A stretch of DNA of 64,000 bases from Solea solea (GCF_958295425.1 NC_081138.1:24099886-24163885); one strand, 5' to 3'; shown: positions 39,273 through 51,818, counted from the first letter of the stretch. The notes: generated by a model from the letters alone, not told the origin. Translations and numbers: made by a program.

Positions 39273-40547
39273 TATTGATTGGCCCTCTGTCTGGGTCCAG
39301 TCATCCAAAGCTCCACTTCCCAGAGTTTGTTAGCTATCAGACAGCCAGCCGAGCGGTGTGGCTAGACAGAGAAGGCATTCAGTAATAGGTAATGGACCCC
39401 CACTTTCAGCTCCCTCCCGCCTCCTCTTCAACTTGGTGCCATCTATCACTCTAGCCCTGGACCTTCCCAGTGGCTCCTTGCTGGGTCCTCATCTACTGGA
39501 AACTCTTGGAAAGTTTCCTGCCCTCCCCTGCCCCCAGCCCCCTCGGCCCCTCTAAAGAGCCCATTAAACAGTATTGTAATGCAAACAGTAAGTCCAAAGA
39601 GAGTGAGGGCCAGGTGTCGGGTGCGGAGGGGATGAGCGTCTAATGCAGCCATTACGAGTGGCGGGGAGGGTGGGTGGATTATCATAAAAGCGTCTCCGCT
39701 CCCTCTAATGTGGACATGTCTGATCAATACCAGACTCTGGGGAGGGGATGGAGGGATGGACGGATGAAGGATGAGAGGAAAGGGAGCAGCTTTATCAATA
39801 TGTGTACCGGCTGCATGCTCTGTCGCCACACCATGGGATGGCACCGGTCGTCACCGGGAGGTTACAAAATGCGAGGGGTGGTGGGAGTGACATGTTTTTG
39901 ATGTTTTTTCAGTGTGAGTCATTTGACAATGAGATCCAAACAGGTGGAAACATGTAACTTCTGTAATTAAAGGTAACACCACACCCTTTCTTTTAGCATT
40001 AAGTACAATATAAAGTATACTAACATGAGTTAATGGTTTTTAATGCACTATGATCTATTTTAAGGAATTCTCTATTTTGTAAACTTTGACTTTGGTGCAG
40101 GAGAGAGAGCATTTTAAAGTTCTGTTCAGCTAATCAATATATTGTAGTATTTTAAACCACTAATTATGTTTTATTGTGTTGTTTTTTTAAATAATTAACT
40201 TGCAGACAGAAAATAAATAAATGCATAAAAAACACGTTATATTATATTGTTGCCATGTGTTACCGTTCCAAACTACAGCACAGGTGTTACATTAAGACAA
40301 ATGCTTTTTATTAAAATAATAAAATGGTTACAATTTCACATTAGTATTCAGATAATTCAACAATGGAGATGAATGATACCTCGTTCATGCATTGGATTGT
40401 GATACGATAAAATCGCATCGTTCATTAAAGGTCAGCATTTTAGACTTTAAGGAGAAATAGAGAAATAATAGAGAAAAAGTGTATTGTAGTTGCTGGGTAT
40501 TCATCGTTTTAATACTTAATAGATTAGTTATATATTAAGTACATAAG

Positions 40548-40770
40548 TGTGTGTTCTTGTGTGTGTACCTTCGCGAGGAGTAAGGACATTTTAGGGAAGT
40601 GAGGACATCTTTGGCTGGTCCTCACATTCTGCCTCCCCTTAAAATGGCGTTTTTAGGGTCGAGACTTGGTTTTAGTCTTAGGGTTAGATTTGGATTTAGG
40701 TTAGGGTTAAAGTTAGGTTAAGGGACTGGGGAATGCGTTATGTCTATGGGTGTCCTCAATACGGCTGCTG
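40548..40770 (+). repeat. fish repeat with TTAGGGTTAGA stretch
   Basis: GAGGACATCTTTGGCTGGTC and a stretch of imperfect TTAGGTTAGGGTTAAAG units, then GGGGAATGCGTTATGTCTAT. The TTAGGG-like units belong to this interspersed family and are not telomeric. Confidence 0.5.
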
Positions 40771-41570
40771 AGCTGTTTGTTCCTGCTAATGCCTTCAAAT
40801 GCAGGTGTGTCCCACATGTCCATCGGACGGGACGATGTCCTCCTCGCACCATCTCAGTGGCACTTTGAGCAGACAGGCAGCTGGTTCCCATCACTTTTCT
40901 TCATACTGACCAGATGTCTTTCCAGAAACACAACCACTGTTTATCTTTGCATGACCACATACATAAGCACAGGCTATTTTGTGAATAGACAATACTTGCC
41001 GATGGCCTCAGTGGCAGGACAAATGTCTTAACAAGTGTTTTAACACAAAATCTTTGACAAAAATCAGATTAAACAAAGGCTGAATTAAAACATACAGCCT
41101 GGAAGTGCATCAGACCTTCTAAATGATCCAGCAGAGTATGCTGTGAGCACAGCTTGTCCTTGAATCCACTTTGAATGTCCTTTGAATACACATGAGCTTA
41201 AATGCATGTGATATTTCCACATGTACAATCAATGAAAGAATAAAGTATATTGAATGAAGGAATTCACTCAATAGAATTTATTGGTTGAATGGTATTTTTT
41301 AACGCCGCACTCCGGCCAGCTTAAGTCACGTCATGCGCTTTGTTTTTGTGTAAATCAAAAAAAAAAAAAAGTCAAAAGAACTGTTTAATGGTGGTTAATG
41401 ACTGCTGTTACCTCACTGGATTGGAATGGAAGCATGCAATCACGTATTTCCACTCGGTTTTTGTATGAAGAGTGACAACACAATTGCAGACCAAGTTTTC
41501 CAGAAAACACTGCATCCCCTTCACTTCGCACAGACACGGGGGTTAACGTCAGTATCAAACAACTAAGGAA

Positions 41571-41918
41571 GTGGCACTGCTGGAGTGGCTCGCTGTCCCC
41601 ATGGGAAGACTAGATACAGGAGGCCAACGAGAGGAAAAGGGCAAAATACGTGTAGCTGGTGGCAGAGTGCAGGAGCAGTGGCAGGAGAGTGTGCTGTGGG
41701 CCAAACCGAGCGAGTGCAGTGGTTTCACGAGACGCTCACTAAGACGACTTCTTAAACTCCTTGGAGGGAAAAGGGCAGCTGAACAGAAGAGCCATAAAAA
41801 TGCCACCAGACGTGGCCTCACTGGAGCTGTGGAATCCAGGGGGGCCTGTGGATGCCACCTGGACACATGTTGGGTGAATGAGCAGCCCCGGCTGTGTGAC
41901 CTGGTCATGGGTGTTTGA
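41571..41918 (+). repeat. open frame resembling LINE-associated sequence
   Basis: A 115-codon frame with GFTRRSLRRLLKLLG and KNATRRGLTGAVESRG. From memory this resembles a peptide often seen next to fish retrotransposon ORFs (GF-RSL-..-LLG, then KNAT-A-..-S-LW-KRG). The opposite strand is also open for 127 codons, so coding cannot be inferred from openness alone. A real single-exon gene seems less likely. Confidence 0.3.
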
Positions 41919-42429
41919 TGATCAGAGACCTGAAACACCCTGTTTCCACGTTATACAACAATGTGGTCACTATAGTGACAGAGGACTCCCCCACTCACCC
42001 CTCCATTTTCACAATGGCTTCATCAAACTTTGGTGATTTTTTATGATGTGATTTTTCACACGTGTTGAAAATGACAATGACAATCTCTGGCTGGTTTGTC
42101 CATTTGGATACAATAAACACACAGGGGCACACGATGGTGGCCTCTGTAAAGCAAGGCCTTTGCCGAAAGTACTTATAAAAGCACTTATTTGAAGGCAGCA
42201 AGGTTCAAATCATTTTTGTGGAGCAGTTATACATATCTACAAACATATTTATATTAAAATTCTGCCAATAAACCCTCCTAGATGTTACACATAGGAACTT
42301 TAAGTAAGGAAGTACACAAAATGCTGAAGGTACAAAAGTCTGGTGATGAGAACTGAGTACAGCCAGCAACCGAACAAGGCCAAACTTGGTTAAAAAGCCT
42401 TAAAAAATGTGCATTAATCTCATTTAATC

Positions 42430-42740
42430 AACATTTAGTAAGGACATTTCTAAAATCTTACTACCTAACAGAGGAGTCTTGTGTATTTAAAGCCAGGGAT
42501 CGTGAGCCGAATCGTAACCCGCTCAGCCGTATTTCAGTTCAGAGGCTGTGTCGGACTGAGTCTGTGCTCCGGTCATGCAGGAAGTACTGAAGTAATATTT
42601 TTAATTAACTGATTCTAATGATTCAGTACACCGAAAAAGGTTTGCATATGAAACGACGTCACAGCAGTTTCGTGCAGCCGTGCAATGACGACCCCGGAGT
42701 TGAGCCGAGCCAAGCAACAACTGTATCGTAGAAATGCGCC
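42430..42740. mobile_element. palindromic MITE, left-truncated copy
   Basis: Begins at AACATTTAGTAAGGACATTT (as in 12230) and ends with CCGAGCCAAGCAACAACTGT and GTAGAAATGCGCC, the family's right arm. Confidence 0.55.
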
Positions 42741-44520
42741 ATTTGTGTACCATTTCCCTCCGATTTACATTTACTTTCTCTGTCCTCTACTCTTTGCACA
42801 GTAACTACAGAGAGAAGAATATATTCATAGTAAGCACTCATATCCTATGGTCTTGTGTTAACATCTGAAGTGCACTCGGTGCCTAGCTGTGCTTTCACTA
42901 ATGCTGTTTTATATAAAAACCAATCTCTATGAAAGCCCCGCGCCTCCCACACACGTGAACAGTCCTGACCTCTCCTCTTGTTGCGCGCTGAAAGCGCTCT
43001 CTTCAATTTTTTTCTTGTTACATAGTTTTCCATCTCCTTTGCACATCATCACACACACACACACACTGTTAAATCATTGGATCACATACTGCACATGCAT
43101 GGGCAGGAGTATACAAATGAGTTCTGTAATGTTGTAATAAGGCCTGTCCTACACCAAAAATTCATTATCTCAGATTCCCCTCCTTAAGTATGAGTGTCTG
43201 ATCTGCCCCCCGTGTATGAGCTGCAGCGCACTGAGATTATCCGCATTAAATAATAGTGTGCAATGGCAGGTGAATGTTGGTATGGTGACTGGTACGGACA
43301 GGTTGCAGGGAGTGGGGAGGTGAATGCTCCTCTTCTGGCCTTTTGTACTGTCAGCTGCAGTGAGGAAAGGCAGGCCATTAGGATACCCTTGACGACACGG
43401 TTGGCATAAACACACGCACGCACACCCACAGATAAGAGATGATATAGATTAAAGCTGCTGGCACTGAAATCCTTTAGTTCAAAACTGTGTCATCTGTCAC
43501 TGATACAGCGTGTGCTCAGTGACATGTGTCTCTGTGTCTCAGTAAATCAAGAGGAACTTTTTCTAGCGTCCCGAAAGAACTCCACAAAGAGGCGGTCCTC
43601 TCTGCTTTTGAGGTTACGCCGTGCATACGTCGAGCAGCAACAGGCAGAAGGTTGGCAAGGAGTTACACTAAAGACAACATCACAACAACACCTTTAAATA
43701 TGAGTTATTTACAGATAGTCTGGCAAAGAGGTGAGCTCCCTGTGCTGAGACAGGAAGAACGCAATTCAATAATAAAATAATGAACTCTATGCCAGACAAG
43801 CGGTGCTATTTTTAAGAATATGCTCACCACTCGTCACTCAACAGTCTTTCTTCAAAATGGAAACGGAAGTTTTGTTTCCCTTTGGAAAATGTTAACTTCC
43901 CTGCACCAAAGTCCAAAGGGAAAACAGCAGCAGCTCCTGAGGGAGTTCAATACATTTCAATTTATTTGTACGCAGAAAAATTCACAATGTTATTGAGAGA
44001 GGAGAAATGCAACAATTCACACAATGAGCAAACACAGTGGAGAGAAAAAAAATCTCAGGAAGAAATCTCTGACATAACCACCAGACTCGAAAATGTGGAG
44101 ACAGAAGAGAGCAGATTTATTAACGGTTGTATGAAGTTATTGGTTTGGTCATGAGAACGTCATTATACACGCAGTAGCATAGATTGCTAAATTGAACATT
44201 TAATTAGTAACAATGATTGCTTTGCATGAACAGTTACAAACAGTGTGTGTGTGTGTGTGTGTGTAGGTGTTTGAGGGTTCGAGAATGAAGCAGCAGTAGA
44301 GTGAGTCATTGTTTTCTGCTGAAATCCTGTCCCAGTAGCCAAGTGAATAACATAATTAAAGAAAGGATTATAGGGGATCAATATATAACATTAATGGTAT
44401 TGTTTTTCTATCACTCAGTCAATGTGCAATTGTTTTTTATAACATAAGTTTAACTTTTCTATTTCAGCTTCATGGTAAGGGCTCTCTACAGTTAATAATA
44501 ACTCAATCATTTCATTATCT

Positions 44521-44750
44521 TAATAGCTGAGTTTAATTATTTATTATTTATTTATATTATATTTACATGTATTATTATTTATATTTATTAAATTATTTGA
44601 TTTCAGCTTTTTTCAAATGTGAATACATTCTGCTTTAATAGCTGAGTTTAATTATTTATTATTTATATATATTATATTTACATTTATTATTATTTATATT
44701 TATTAAATTATTTGATTTCAGCTTTTTTAAATGTGAACACATTCTGCTTT
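44521..44750. repeat. tandem duplication, two 115-nt units
   Basis: 44521-44635 and 44636-44750 both read from TAATAGCTGAGTTTAATTAT to ACATTCTGCTTT with only a few differences. Confidence 0.9.
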
Positions 44751-45703
44751 CTTTGCTCCTCTATGACAGTTCACTAATATCCGCCGTTTTTGAACAAAAT
44801 AACACAATTAACGACAGTGTAACATCAGTGAACACTTTTTTTTTGGACCAAATAACTCATCACTTAATCAAGAATATAACAACCAGACTGAACAGCTGAA
44901 CTAGTTTCAGCCCTAAATGTAAGATCCGATATTTTGATTTGAATTCTGATATACAGTATACAATATTCGTGAATAAATACATCCTGATACTGGGAATACA
45001 AATGTGAAATTAACAATGTACTGCTCTGTGATTGTAGGAGACAAGGATGAGGTGACACAACTTATATTAAATGAACGGTCCTGTCAGACAAATGTCTCAT
45101 GAAGCGCACTGTATAACGGTACACTGTCAAAAGGAATGTGTGCAAGAGCTACACTTTGTCAAATAAACAAAGTGCAGAGAAAGAAAAGTGTGCATTGCAC
45201 TCCCAGAGCTGCTCATCTGCCCAAGTACTCAAGCCCCTCTCGCTCTCCCCTGCAGGAAGGCTAATGACAGACATGTAAGTAGGCAGCGTGACCTGTTCTG
45301 CAGCACATGGAGTTTATTTGCTGGGGGTGCAAATACGTCTGCGGTACTGCAGCCCAGAGAGCAGCAATCTGACAAGCAGCGCAGACCTAATCCAGGCCAG
45401 GTCTGGGGCAGTGTTTGGTATGCATCCCTTAGGTATGGAATAAATACAAGGCCGGTAAGCAGATCTGCTCGTTCTGGGCAACCGCGAGAGAGTGGAGGGC
45501 TTTCCAACCTCGCGTTACATGCCTTGACGGGATGTCTCTTATCCATATATGTAACCTCATAACATTCTGGGCTTTTCACAAACAAGAACGGCTTTGATCT
45601 CCCGTGGAAAGTTATGCACTTTAAATGTCCAACTTCAAGGGCCATTTGCTGCGTTTTCACCAGTTAGCAAGGCTGCTTGGCAAATCTCTGAATGTCAAGT
45701 CAA

Positions 45704-45899
45704 GGGGTGTTCGTAGCCCAGAGGTTAGCGAGCCAACTTTATGATTGGAGGGCTGTCAGGTTGAGTTCCTCACTGGGAGAATGTGGGCGGGGAAAGCAGA
45801 TAAATAAATAACAGTATAACAGTCTTCCCTCCCTACAGCACTTCAGTTCAGTTGAGCTACCTCTGAGCAAGGCATCCAACCCCCCCCCCCCCCCCCCCC
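45704..45899 (+). mobile_element. second tRNA-derived SINE family
   Basis: The element opens GGGGTGTTCGTAGCCCAGAG with an A-box-like segment (45711-45731) and a B box, GGTTGAGTTCC (45759-45769). It continues through GGGCGGGGAAAGCAGATAAA to CTGAGCAAGGCATCCAAC, a common fish SINE tail, and ends in a run of about 20 C. Confidence 0.65.
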
Positions 45900-46702
45900 T
45901 TCCCCCTTTAGAAAAAAAAAAGTTTAGGAAAATGAGATTATCCACGAATCTGTTCAGTAGCATAAATCTTTTGGGTTGTATTCATTTTTTCGGATAAAAA
46001 AAAAAAGGAAAGTTCACTCTAAACTTGTTCATGTCGTGACCCTTTAAAGTGTGTCTCCACCTGGAACCCCCTCCTCCCCCCCCCCCCGTCCTCCCCTAAG
46101 CTGCCCTTGCTAGAGCAGACCAGGTGTACCTGTTCCGACATGCTGTGTAATTTGTGGATTAGTGGATGCCTCTAATGGCAAAAATCACCAGAGCTTTCTT
46201 TCTGTCAGAGAAAAGAAGGGGTTGGAAAGACAAGAAGGTAAGAGGGGAAAAAAAGTAAGAGTAAAGGACCAGAGGTGGAGCTCAGATATCACAACCGTCG
46301 GCTGAGTACTCACAACTTTGCACTCACCATATAGAAAATACTTTGATTACGTAGAAGTGCAGCCTCCTTTTCCCCGATCATCCACGTTTCAATCGTGTCA
46401 AAGCCCTTCTCTAATGCCTTTGTGTTTCACAGTTACATTTGTTTGTAACAGTGTGATGAAAGAAACAACCATCTTCCACATTAAAGGAAAGAGTGGTTGA
46501 TTTTACAAAGCAACACAAACGTCTGTTTCCAGTCGGCAAAAGGCTGTCTGAGGAGCCATTTGTCAAAGTTGGCGAAAATCACTTGCTGACGACTATGTGT
46601 CCGTACATTTTACAACCACAAGAGCTACCACACAAACACCGTCAACGATAGTCTGAATATTAAAGGTGGACCTAGTCTGGAGGAAAGACCAGGAAAGAAA
46701 CG

Positions 46703-47231
46703 TCAGTACACTTTTTCCTGAGGAGTCAAAGGTGTCTTCTTCAATCGAATGTCAATTTCCAAGATGTTCCAAATCATGATCCCATTATAGAGGAAAATAC
46801 ACCCACATATGAGTGGACACCAGTGTCACTGACAGCTGGCATTCCTCATTCAGTGTCTGGTTGCAGGTGATGGCTGTGAATTTCCACTTGCACATGGAGC
46901 TGGTCAAATTCTGGGTGATGTCACAACCGGTTGCCACTTGTTTTTAGTTCAACAAATCCAGCTGGTCAATAAAATTCTGCCATGTATGTCAGTTTTGGAT
47001 GATAGAAACGTGTCATTATGTCAGATCTATGAAAAATACTGAGCTACTTCCACAATAGAAGGTAAACGGTGCCGTGTTCTGTGCCATGTCGCTCAGTCCC
47101 GTGGAGGACACCTGGTACTTGGGTCGGATCATGTTCTCATCACAAACAAACTTGCTCTGGAGGTGGAACCAGACTGAGACCACCTCCTCTGAAGCGGGGC
47201 TTCTCTCACAGGGGGGGAGAAAATGTTTCAA
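46703..47231 (-). pseudogene. decayed open frame of an unidentified membrane-protein-like gene
   Basis: On the minus strand one frame carries two protein-like segments. The first (47231-47040) includes VSVWFHLQSKFVCDENMIRP and DMAQNTAPFTFYC. After four stop codons the same frame resumes with TWQNFIDQLDLLN and then, past one more stop, CDITQNLTSSMCKWKFTAI and CNQTLNEECQLSVTL. Near 46790 a one-base shift leads to a hydrophobic piece (YNGIMIWNILEIDIRLKK) that ends at a stop at 46703. Cys-rich segments, N-x-S/T sites and a hydrophobic C-terminus suggest a single-pass membrane protein. A constant frame across the stops, with no room for introns, suggests an old intronless copy. A gene with undetected introns is less likely. 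I do not recognise the family. Confidence 0.35.
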
Positions 47232-48879
47232 GGATCATAAATCCAACGCTGATTAAGCATACGCGTAAACTTCCCCTTTGTACTGGATGCAGAGGCATAT
47301 GGAATGCATCATGTTCAGCATCCATTTCCCATGTAGGCTGTCCAATCAAACATGATTGCATTATCCTCAGCAGTAATTATAGTCAAAGCTGTGTTAGTAA
47401 AGAGCTGGTGTCCATGTCTTTGAATGATAGCGTCTCAGCCTCACTTCAGTCATAAAAGCCTCCAGAAGTTTTAATATTTGGTAAAGCGTCACTTTATATG
47501 TTATTGTTAGTTAATTTTGCAGATTCTTGGTTTGTGGGCTCAACTTTGCTCCAACCGCTGCTCTTAAGGGTCCCAGCAGAGATGTTTTGATCCACAACTC
47601 AGTGCAGATTACAGGTTACAGATTACACCTGCTTCAAGGGAGAGAAATTACTGACAGTAATGAAAGAAATCACACAAATGAGCTACAGCGTCAAAGCCAG
47701 GTCATGGTTTTCTAGATGAGTTTTAGGACTGGATACCTCACATGGTACCAGTGGCACAGGGACAGGCAGTGAGGGAGGGGCCACTGTCAAACTATCAAAA
47801 ACTGTCAAAATAAAGTTATTTAATTGAACTAATTTGGAAATTTCCATGGGAACGTTTTTGTGTTTTCAGTAAAACTGCAACCTGTTTGATTATTAAAAGT
47901 TGCTTCCAAGTATTAGTAGGTCGCTGGTTTTGTTCTGAGCTCTATGAGTTATGTTATCTTATTTAAACGCAGGATAGTTTGTCCATTTACTGGATCCGTC
48001 CACCACTTCCTTTCCCCATACACACATGTGGTGACAGCAGAGTTTTTCCCTGCGTCTGATTGGCTCTGATCCTGATGACGACGAGTAGGTTGATGTTTAT
48101 GTTTTCGGTTAGGAACTTGGGAAAACTTGCGATTTTTGACGAACAATGTCCTGGCTTAAGTCACTTTAAACTGTCTTTCTTTATTGGTAAGTGATATTTT
48201 TACACTGAAAGAGGGAAAATCTGAGTTTGGTTCTATGTTATATATACATATTGGTTTGAGCACATAGATTTGTGGATTTAGGACGATATTCAATCCTGAC
48301 AAATGTTTGTACCCATCTGTTTTATAATGTTAAATAAATGTTAAAAGCTGCTTTATGTCCCTCTTGTGGTCACTGTGCTCGGGGGGGAGAAGTCGCTTGT
48401 TTCGGGCTTGTTTTCCTCCGACCCGGTTGCTCGTTTCTCTCGCGAGATCTCGTGACAACACTGTTTCCTCTGTCGATCTTGACGTGAAACAAATGACTTC
48501 CTCTGTGCTGTCACCGGGAGACATGAGATCTAAACTGCGCTACACTGAGAAACACACTTAATCAGTGTCGCGTGAACACATTTGACAAACAGTTTGGATC
48601 AGTTTCTGACATATTATATCTGACATATAAGTTACGCGTTTTCCCACTGAAGGTAACAGCGATTTCTTATGTTTTTCTTCTTTTATTTTTCGTCATGTGT
48701 GAAGTCACACTCTTCCAGAGAAACACTCGACACAGACACTGACACATTCCTGACGGCACAAGGCATAACTTGTTATGGAGGCTGTTCACAGGACTGTGTT
48801 AAGGTGAATCCAGACACACACACCACCTCACACACACACACACACACACACTGGGCTGTGTGGAGCAAGAGGGGCAGTG
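47232..48879. other. upstream of the bnc1 promoter, no gene seen
   Basis: AT-rich sequence without recognisable exons. A short CpG-bearing part lies at 48360-48560, and a CA run at 48828-48851. Confidence 0.6.
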
Positions 48880-49249
48880 TTGATTTAGGGCATTACTCAG
48901 ACAGGGAGAGAGGGAGAGAGAGAGAAAGAAGGAGATAGAGGGGAAAAGAGGGAGAGTCTCCCCTGACTGCATTAGGAGAGCCTCCAGCCTTTGTGATTCC
49001 TTTTGATCAAATCTCTGTGAAAGATGAGTGTCATGCCCTCTTCCAGCCAGCTGTGAGGGGACTGCCCTGTGACTCTGAGGGGGTAGACATGTGTGTGTGT
49101 GTGTAAAAGTGTGTGCACACCTCTGTGTGTGTGTGTGTGTGTGCTCAGGATCAGGATAGGGAGGGAGCAGGCAGCTCCTGAGGTGAGAATGCCGAGTGGG
49201 AGGATCTCATTCCAATCCCCTGTGCCCAGTTTCAACACACACACACACT

Positions 49250-49281
<32 letters not shown>

Positions 49282-49346
49282 CACTCTCAACATCTTGAGT
49301 AGTTTAGAGCCAGTCCACAACAACATGAGAGGAGAGAAAGCAGAGG

Positions 49347-49393
<47 letters not shown>

Positions 49394-49494
49394 GAGAGTA
49401 AAAGCACAGTGACTTGGTGGCTCAGTGTGTCTGTGTGTGTATGAGGGGGAGAGAGAGAGAGAGAGGGAGGGAGAGAGAGAGAGAGGAGTAGAGA

Positions 49495-49525
<31 letters not shown>

Positions 49526-49668
49526 CTGTTGAAGGAGACGCTGCTGGGTGTGATGGCTCTTTTGCTTTAGTACTTGTGCGGACAGGACAGTTGGAGGCAG
49601 TTGTTTTGTGGGACTCGCAGGGAATGGCAAACTCCACGGTATCCTTGGAAACATCCGACTAAATGATC
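48880..49668 (+). promoter_or_regulatory. presumed bnc1 promoter and 5' UTR region
   Basis: This is the stretch upstream of the first coding exon. Unique-looking sequence (about 48960-49085 and 49150-49235) alternates with microsatellites: TG at 49089-49104 and 49124-49143, CA at 49235-49284, TG at 49348-49390, GA at 49448-49485 and TG at 49498-49525. Motifs visible in the unique parts include TTTGATCAAA near 49000-49013, resembling a TCF/LEF site, and CATTCCAA near 49208-49216, resembling a TEAD site. Both are common short matches. I see no clear TATA box. The UTR boundary is unknown; 49526-49668 is the most likely leader. Confidence 0.4.
49235..49525. repeat. opposed CA, TG and GA tracts upstream of bnc1
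   Basis: CA at 49235-49284, TG at 49348-49390, GA at 49448-49485 and TG at 49498-49525. The CA and TG arms are complementary and about 63 nt apart. Confidence 0.95.
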
Positions 49669-49677
49669 ATGGCTGAG
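49669..49677 (+). CDS. bnc1: bnc1 coding exon 1: start codon, Met-Ala-Glu
   Basis: This tiny first coding exon of basonuclin 1 reads ATG GCT GAG and is followed at once by a donor, GTAGGG, at 49678. Splicing in phase 0 to the exon at 60458, which starts GCT ATC TGC TGC, gives MAEAICCTL. As I recall it, mammalian basonuclin 1 starts MAEAIS-CTL, and this match is the main reason for calling bnc1 rather than bnc2. The ATG has a good context, with A at -3 and G at +4. An in-frame TAA at 49660-49662 closes the frame upstream. A second in-frame ATG at 49663 (Met-Ile-Met-Ala-Glu) has a poor context. The TAA also rules out, on this exon, the longer Arg-rich N-terminal extension that I recall for one human form. 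The transcription start is not visible. Confidence 0.75.
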
Positions 49678-49696
49678 GTAGGGGAGACACAGCTTC

Positions 49697-49801
49697 CTTT
49701 TTCTTTTTCTTTTTCTTCTTCTTCTTCTTCCCTTTTTCCTGCTTTTTACCCCTGTCTGCTCTGGCTCTATCTCTTCTTTCACACACACACACACACACAC
49801 T
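49697..49801. repeat. CTT-rich tract and (CA)10 after bnc1 exon 1
   Basis: TTCTTTTTC and CTT units at 49697-49730, then CA units at 49780-49801. Confidence 0.9.
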
Positions 49802-51779
49802 ATCCATAAACATGATGAGGAGATGTTTAACAAAGACTAAGTGGGCAGAGTTTATGTTGACAGTCAGGACCAGTGCAGACTTTCATTCTAAAATGTGATG
49901 ATTGATGAAGAGTACAGTAAACAGCTTTATAGATTGTGTACCTTTGATTATGAGTGTAAGAAAAAAGGTCGATATGGACTTTACTTTTGCTGTGGTTTAT
50001 CGATATTGGTTTTATGATACGATAGATGATACATTGAGTTGAACAAACCTTACTTAATGCATGTTTTCATCACCGTTATTATTATTATTATTATTGAAAC
50101 GCTTTTCATTTATTGGGATAAAAGAGTGGTCATAAAGTTATGAGACGTGATGCAGCTCCACAGGGACTTTGTCAAGTTTGAATGAAAATAAGTGAGTGAA
50201 TATGATAATTCACAAAATGATGCGTGCATTTGGCAAATGATCATTTATTCGCATTGATTGTGTAAATTAACGTCACATTTCCTGTAGCCCTTGAATTAAA
50301 TTCTTTAAATGTGACCGTGAAATGTGAAATGTCCCCAGTCGTTGTGGACAGAGATCGTCCGTCCTCACAATGCCTTCCAAGAATTGAACGATACGTCCAG
50401 GAAACAAGGACAGTGTTTGTCTTCACAAATCCCTGCTGCTGTTTTCCTGTTTGTTTTCTATTTCATCTCCTCTTCATAAACTGTAGCCTGTACGTAAACA
50501 TCAAACATCCTGCATACAGTAAGACACAAGTGTGACAAAGTGAGGAAAAATACCTCGGCCTTCATTGACACATCTGTCCCTCTGTCTGTCAGGACCCAAC
50601 AACTGAGTAAAATTGAGTGAAATTTTGCCTTAATGTTTTAAAAGTCAATATAACGGACTATAAACAACACGGGATGTCATCAAAATAGCAACAAAACGAC
50701 CATTTCTGACACCGTGGGTCAGAGATGCAGCACGTTTCCTAAATTGCAGCCTTCAGATTTGCTAATTACATTGTTTCGAATTGCAATTACACTTTGGCAA
50801 CGACGGTCGGTACAACCTGCTCTCCCGTAGCCTCCTGTCTGCAGCCTGTCGCAATGCAATTTAACGGGAGCCTAATGTTTTGTTGCAGCCATAATGTAAC
50901 AATTAGCTGAGCTGTCTGTGTGGCGGTGGTGGTGGTGACGGTAGGCAAAACAGTCGCTCCATGCTCCTGCGAGAGTACACTCTGTGTGTGTGTGTGTGTG
51001 TGTGTGAGGAACACTGCTGCGCAGACAGAGGAGAAACAATTGTGGTTGATTTCCTGCTCGTCAGAGCAGCGTGCAGCATCCAAACAGGCGGGAGTTTAAC
51101 TTCATGTGATGAAAATAGATTTGATGAGGGAAATAAAAGCCCGTGAGGACAGAGACACTGTCTGACCTGTAAAGGTAATTGTGGAGATATTTATTTATTT
51201 TCTTTATTTGATCAAATCAAGTTACTATTTTGTAATATTTACTCACAGTATTGTGTTTTAAAATGAACATAAACCTGAGACATTTGCTTGGCAGTCGTCG
51301 CCTTTTATAGTCGTCGATGTTTATTTTCATTCTTAAAATCAAAAACAACAACATGCAACACTGCAGGAGCAACGTGGAACATTCACAATACACAAGAAAT
51401 AAACTACAATACACAAGAATAAAGAGCAGTTACTCAACAAATAGAAAATAGCATGTCAGGAAGAACTCGATATTGGACACACTTAAAAAGTACCTGAAGT
51501 GCTCCAGTAAAAATATTATCTAGCACTAACTTTTTTTTTAGTTTTTAAGAAAAGAACTAATACAATTTAGTCTCCCATCCAGATGTCACTTAAGGCCCAA
51601 TTTGATTTTATTAGTAATTAAAGACTTTCTCTCAAACGTTGTCATGCATGTACTGTATATATGTGTGTATCTCCTTACTCACACACACACACTTTACGAC
51701 CCTCAAACAGGCCTTTTGGATTTTTCCGATGAGTGAGAGGCCATTACTCTGTCAATCCAATACAAGGCAGTGATTTATA

Positions 51780-51781
<2 letters not shown>

Positions 51782-51818
<37 letters not shown>

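Larger units (their letters stand above)
34551..46702. other. intergenic, no recognised gene
   Basis: Mostly AT-rich unique sequence with the repeats listed. Repeat-free, CG-balanced stretches at 38330-38540, 39390-39760 and 46100-46210 may be regulatory. No supported coding exon. Confidence 0.6.

Noticed and set aside
40660..40735. TTAGGG-like units suggesting an interstitial telomere
   Set aside because: The units are imperfect (TTAGGTTAGGGTTAAAG) and belong to an interspersed fish repeat.
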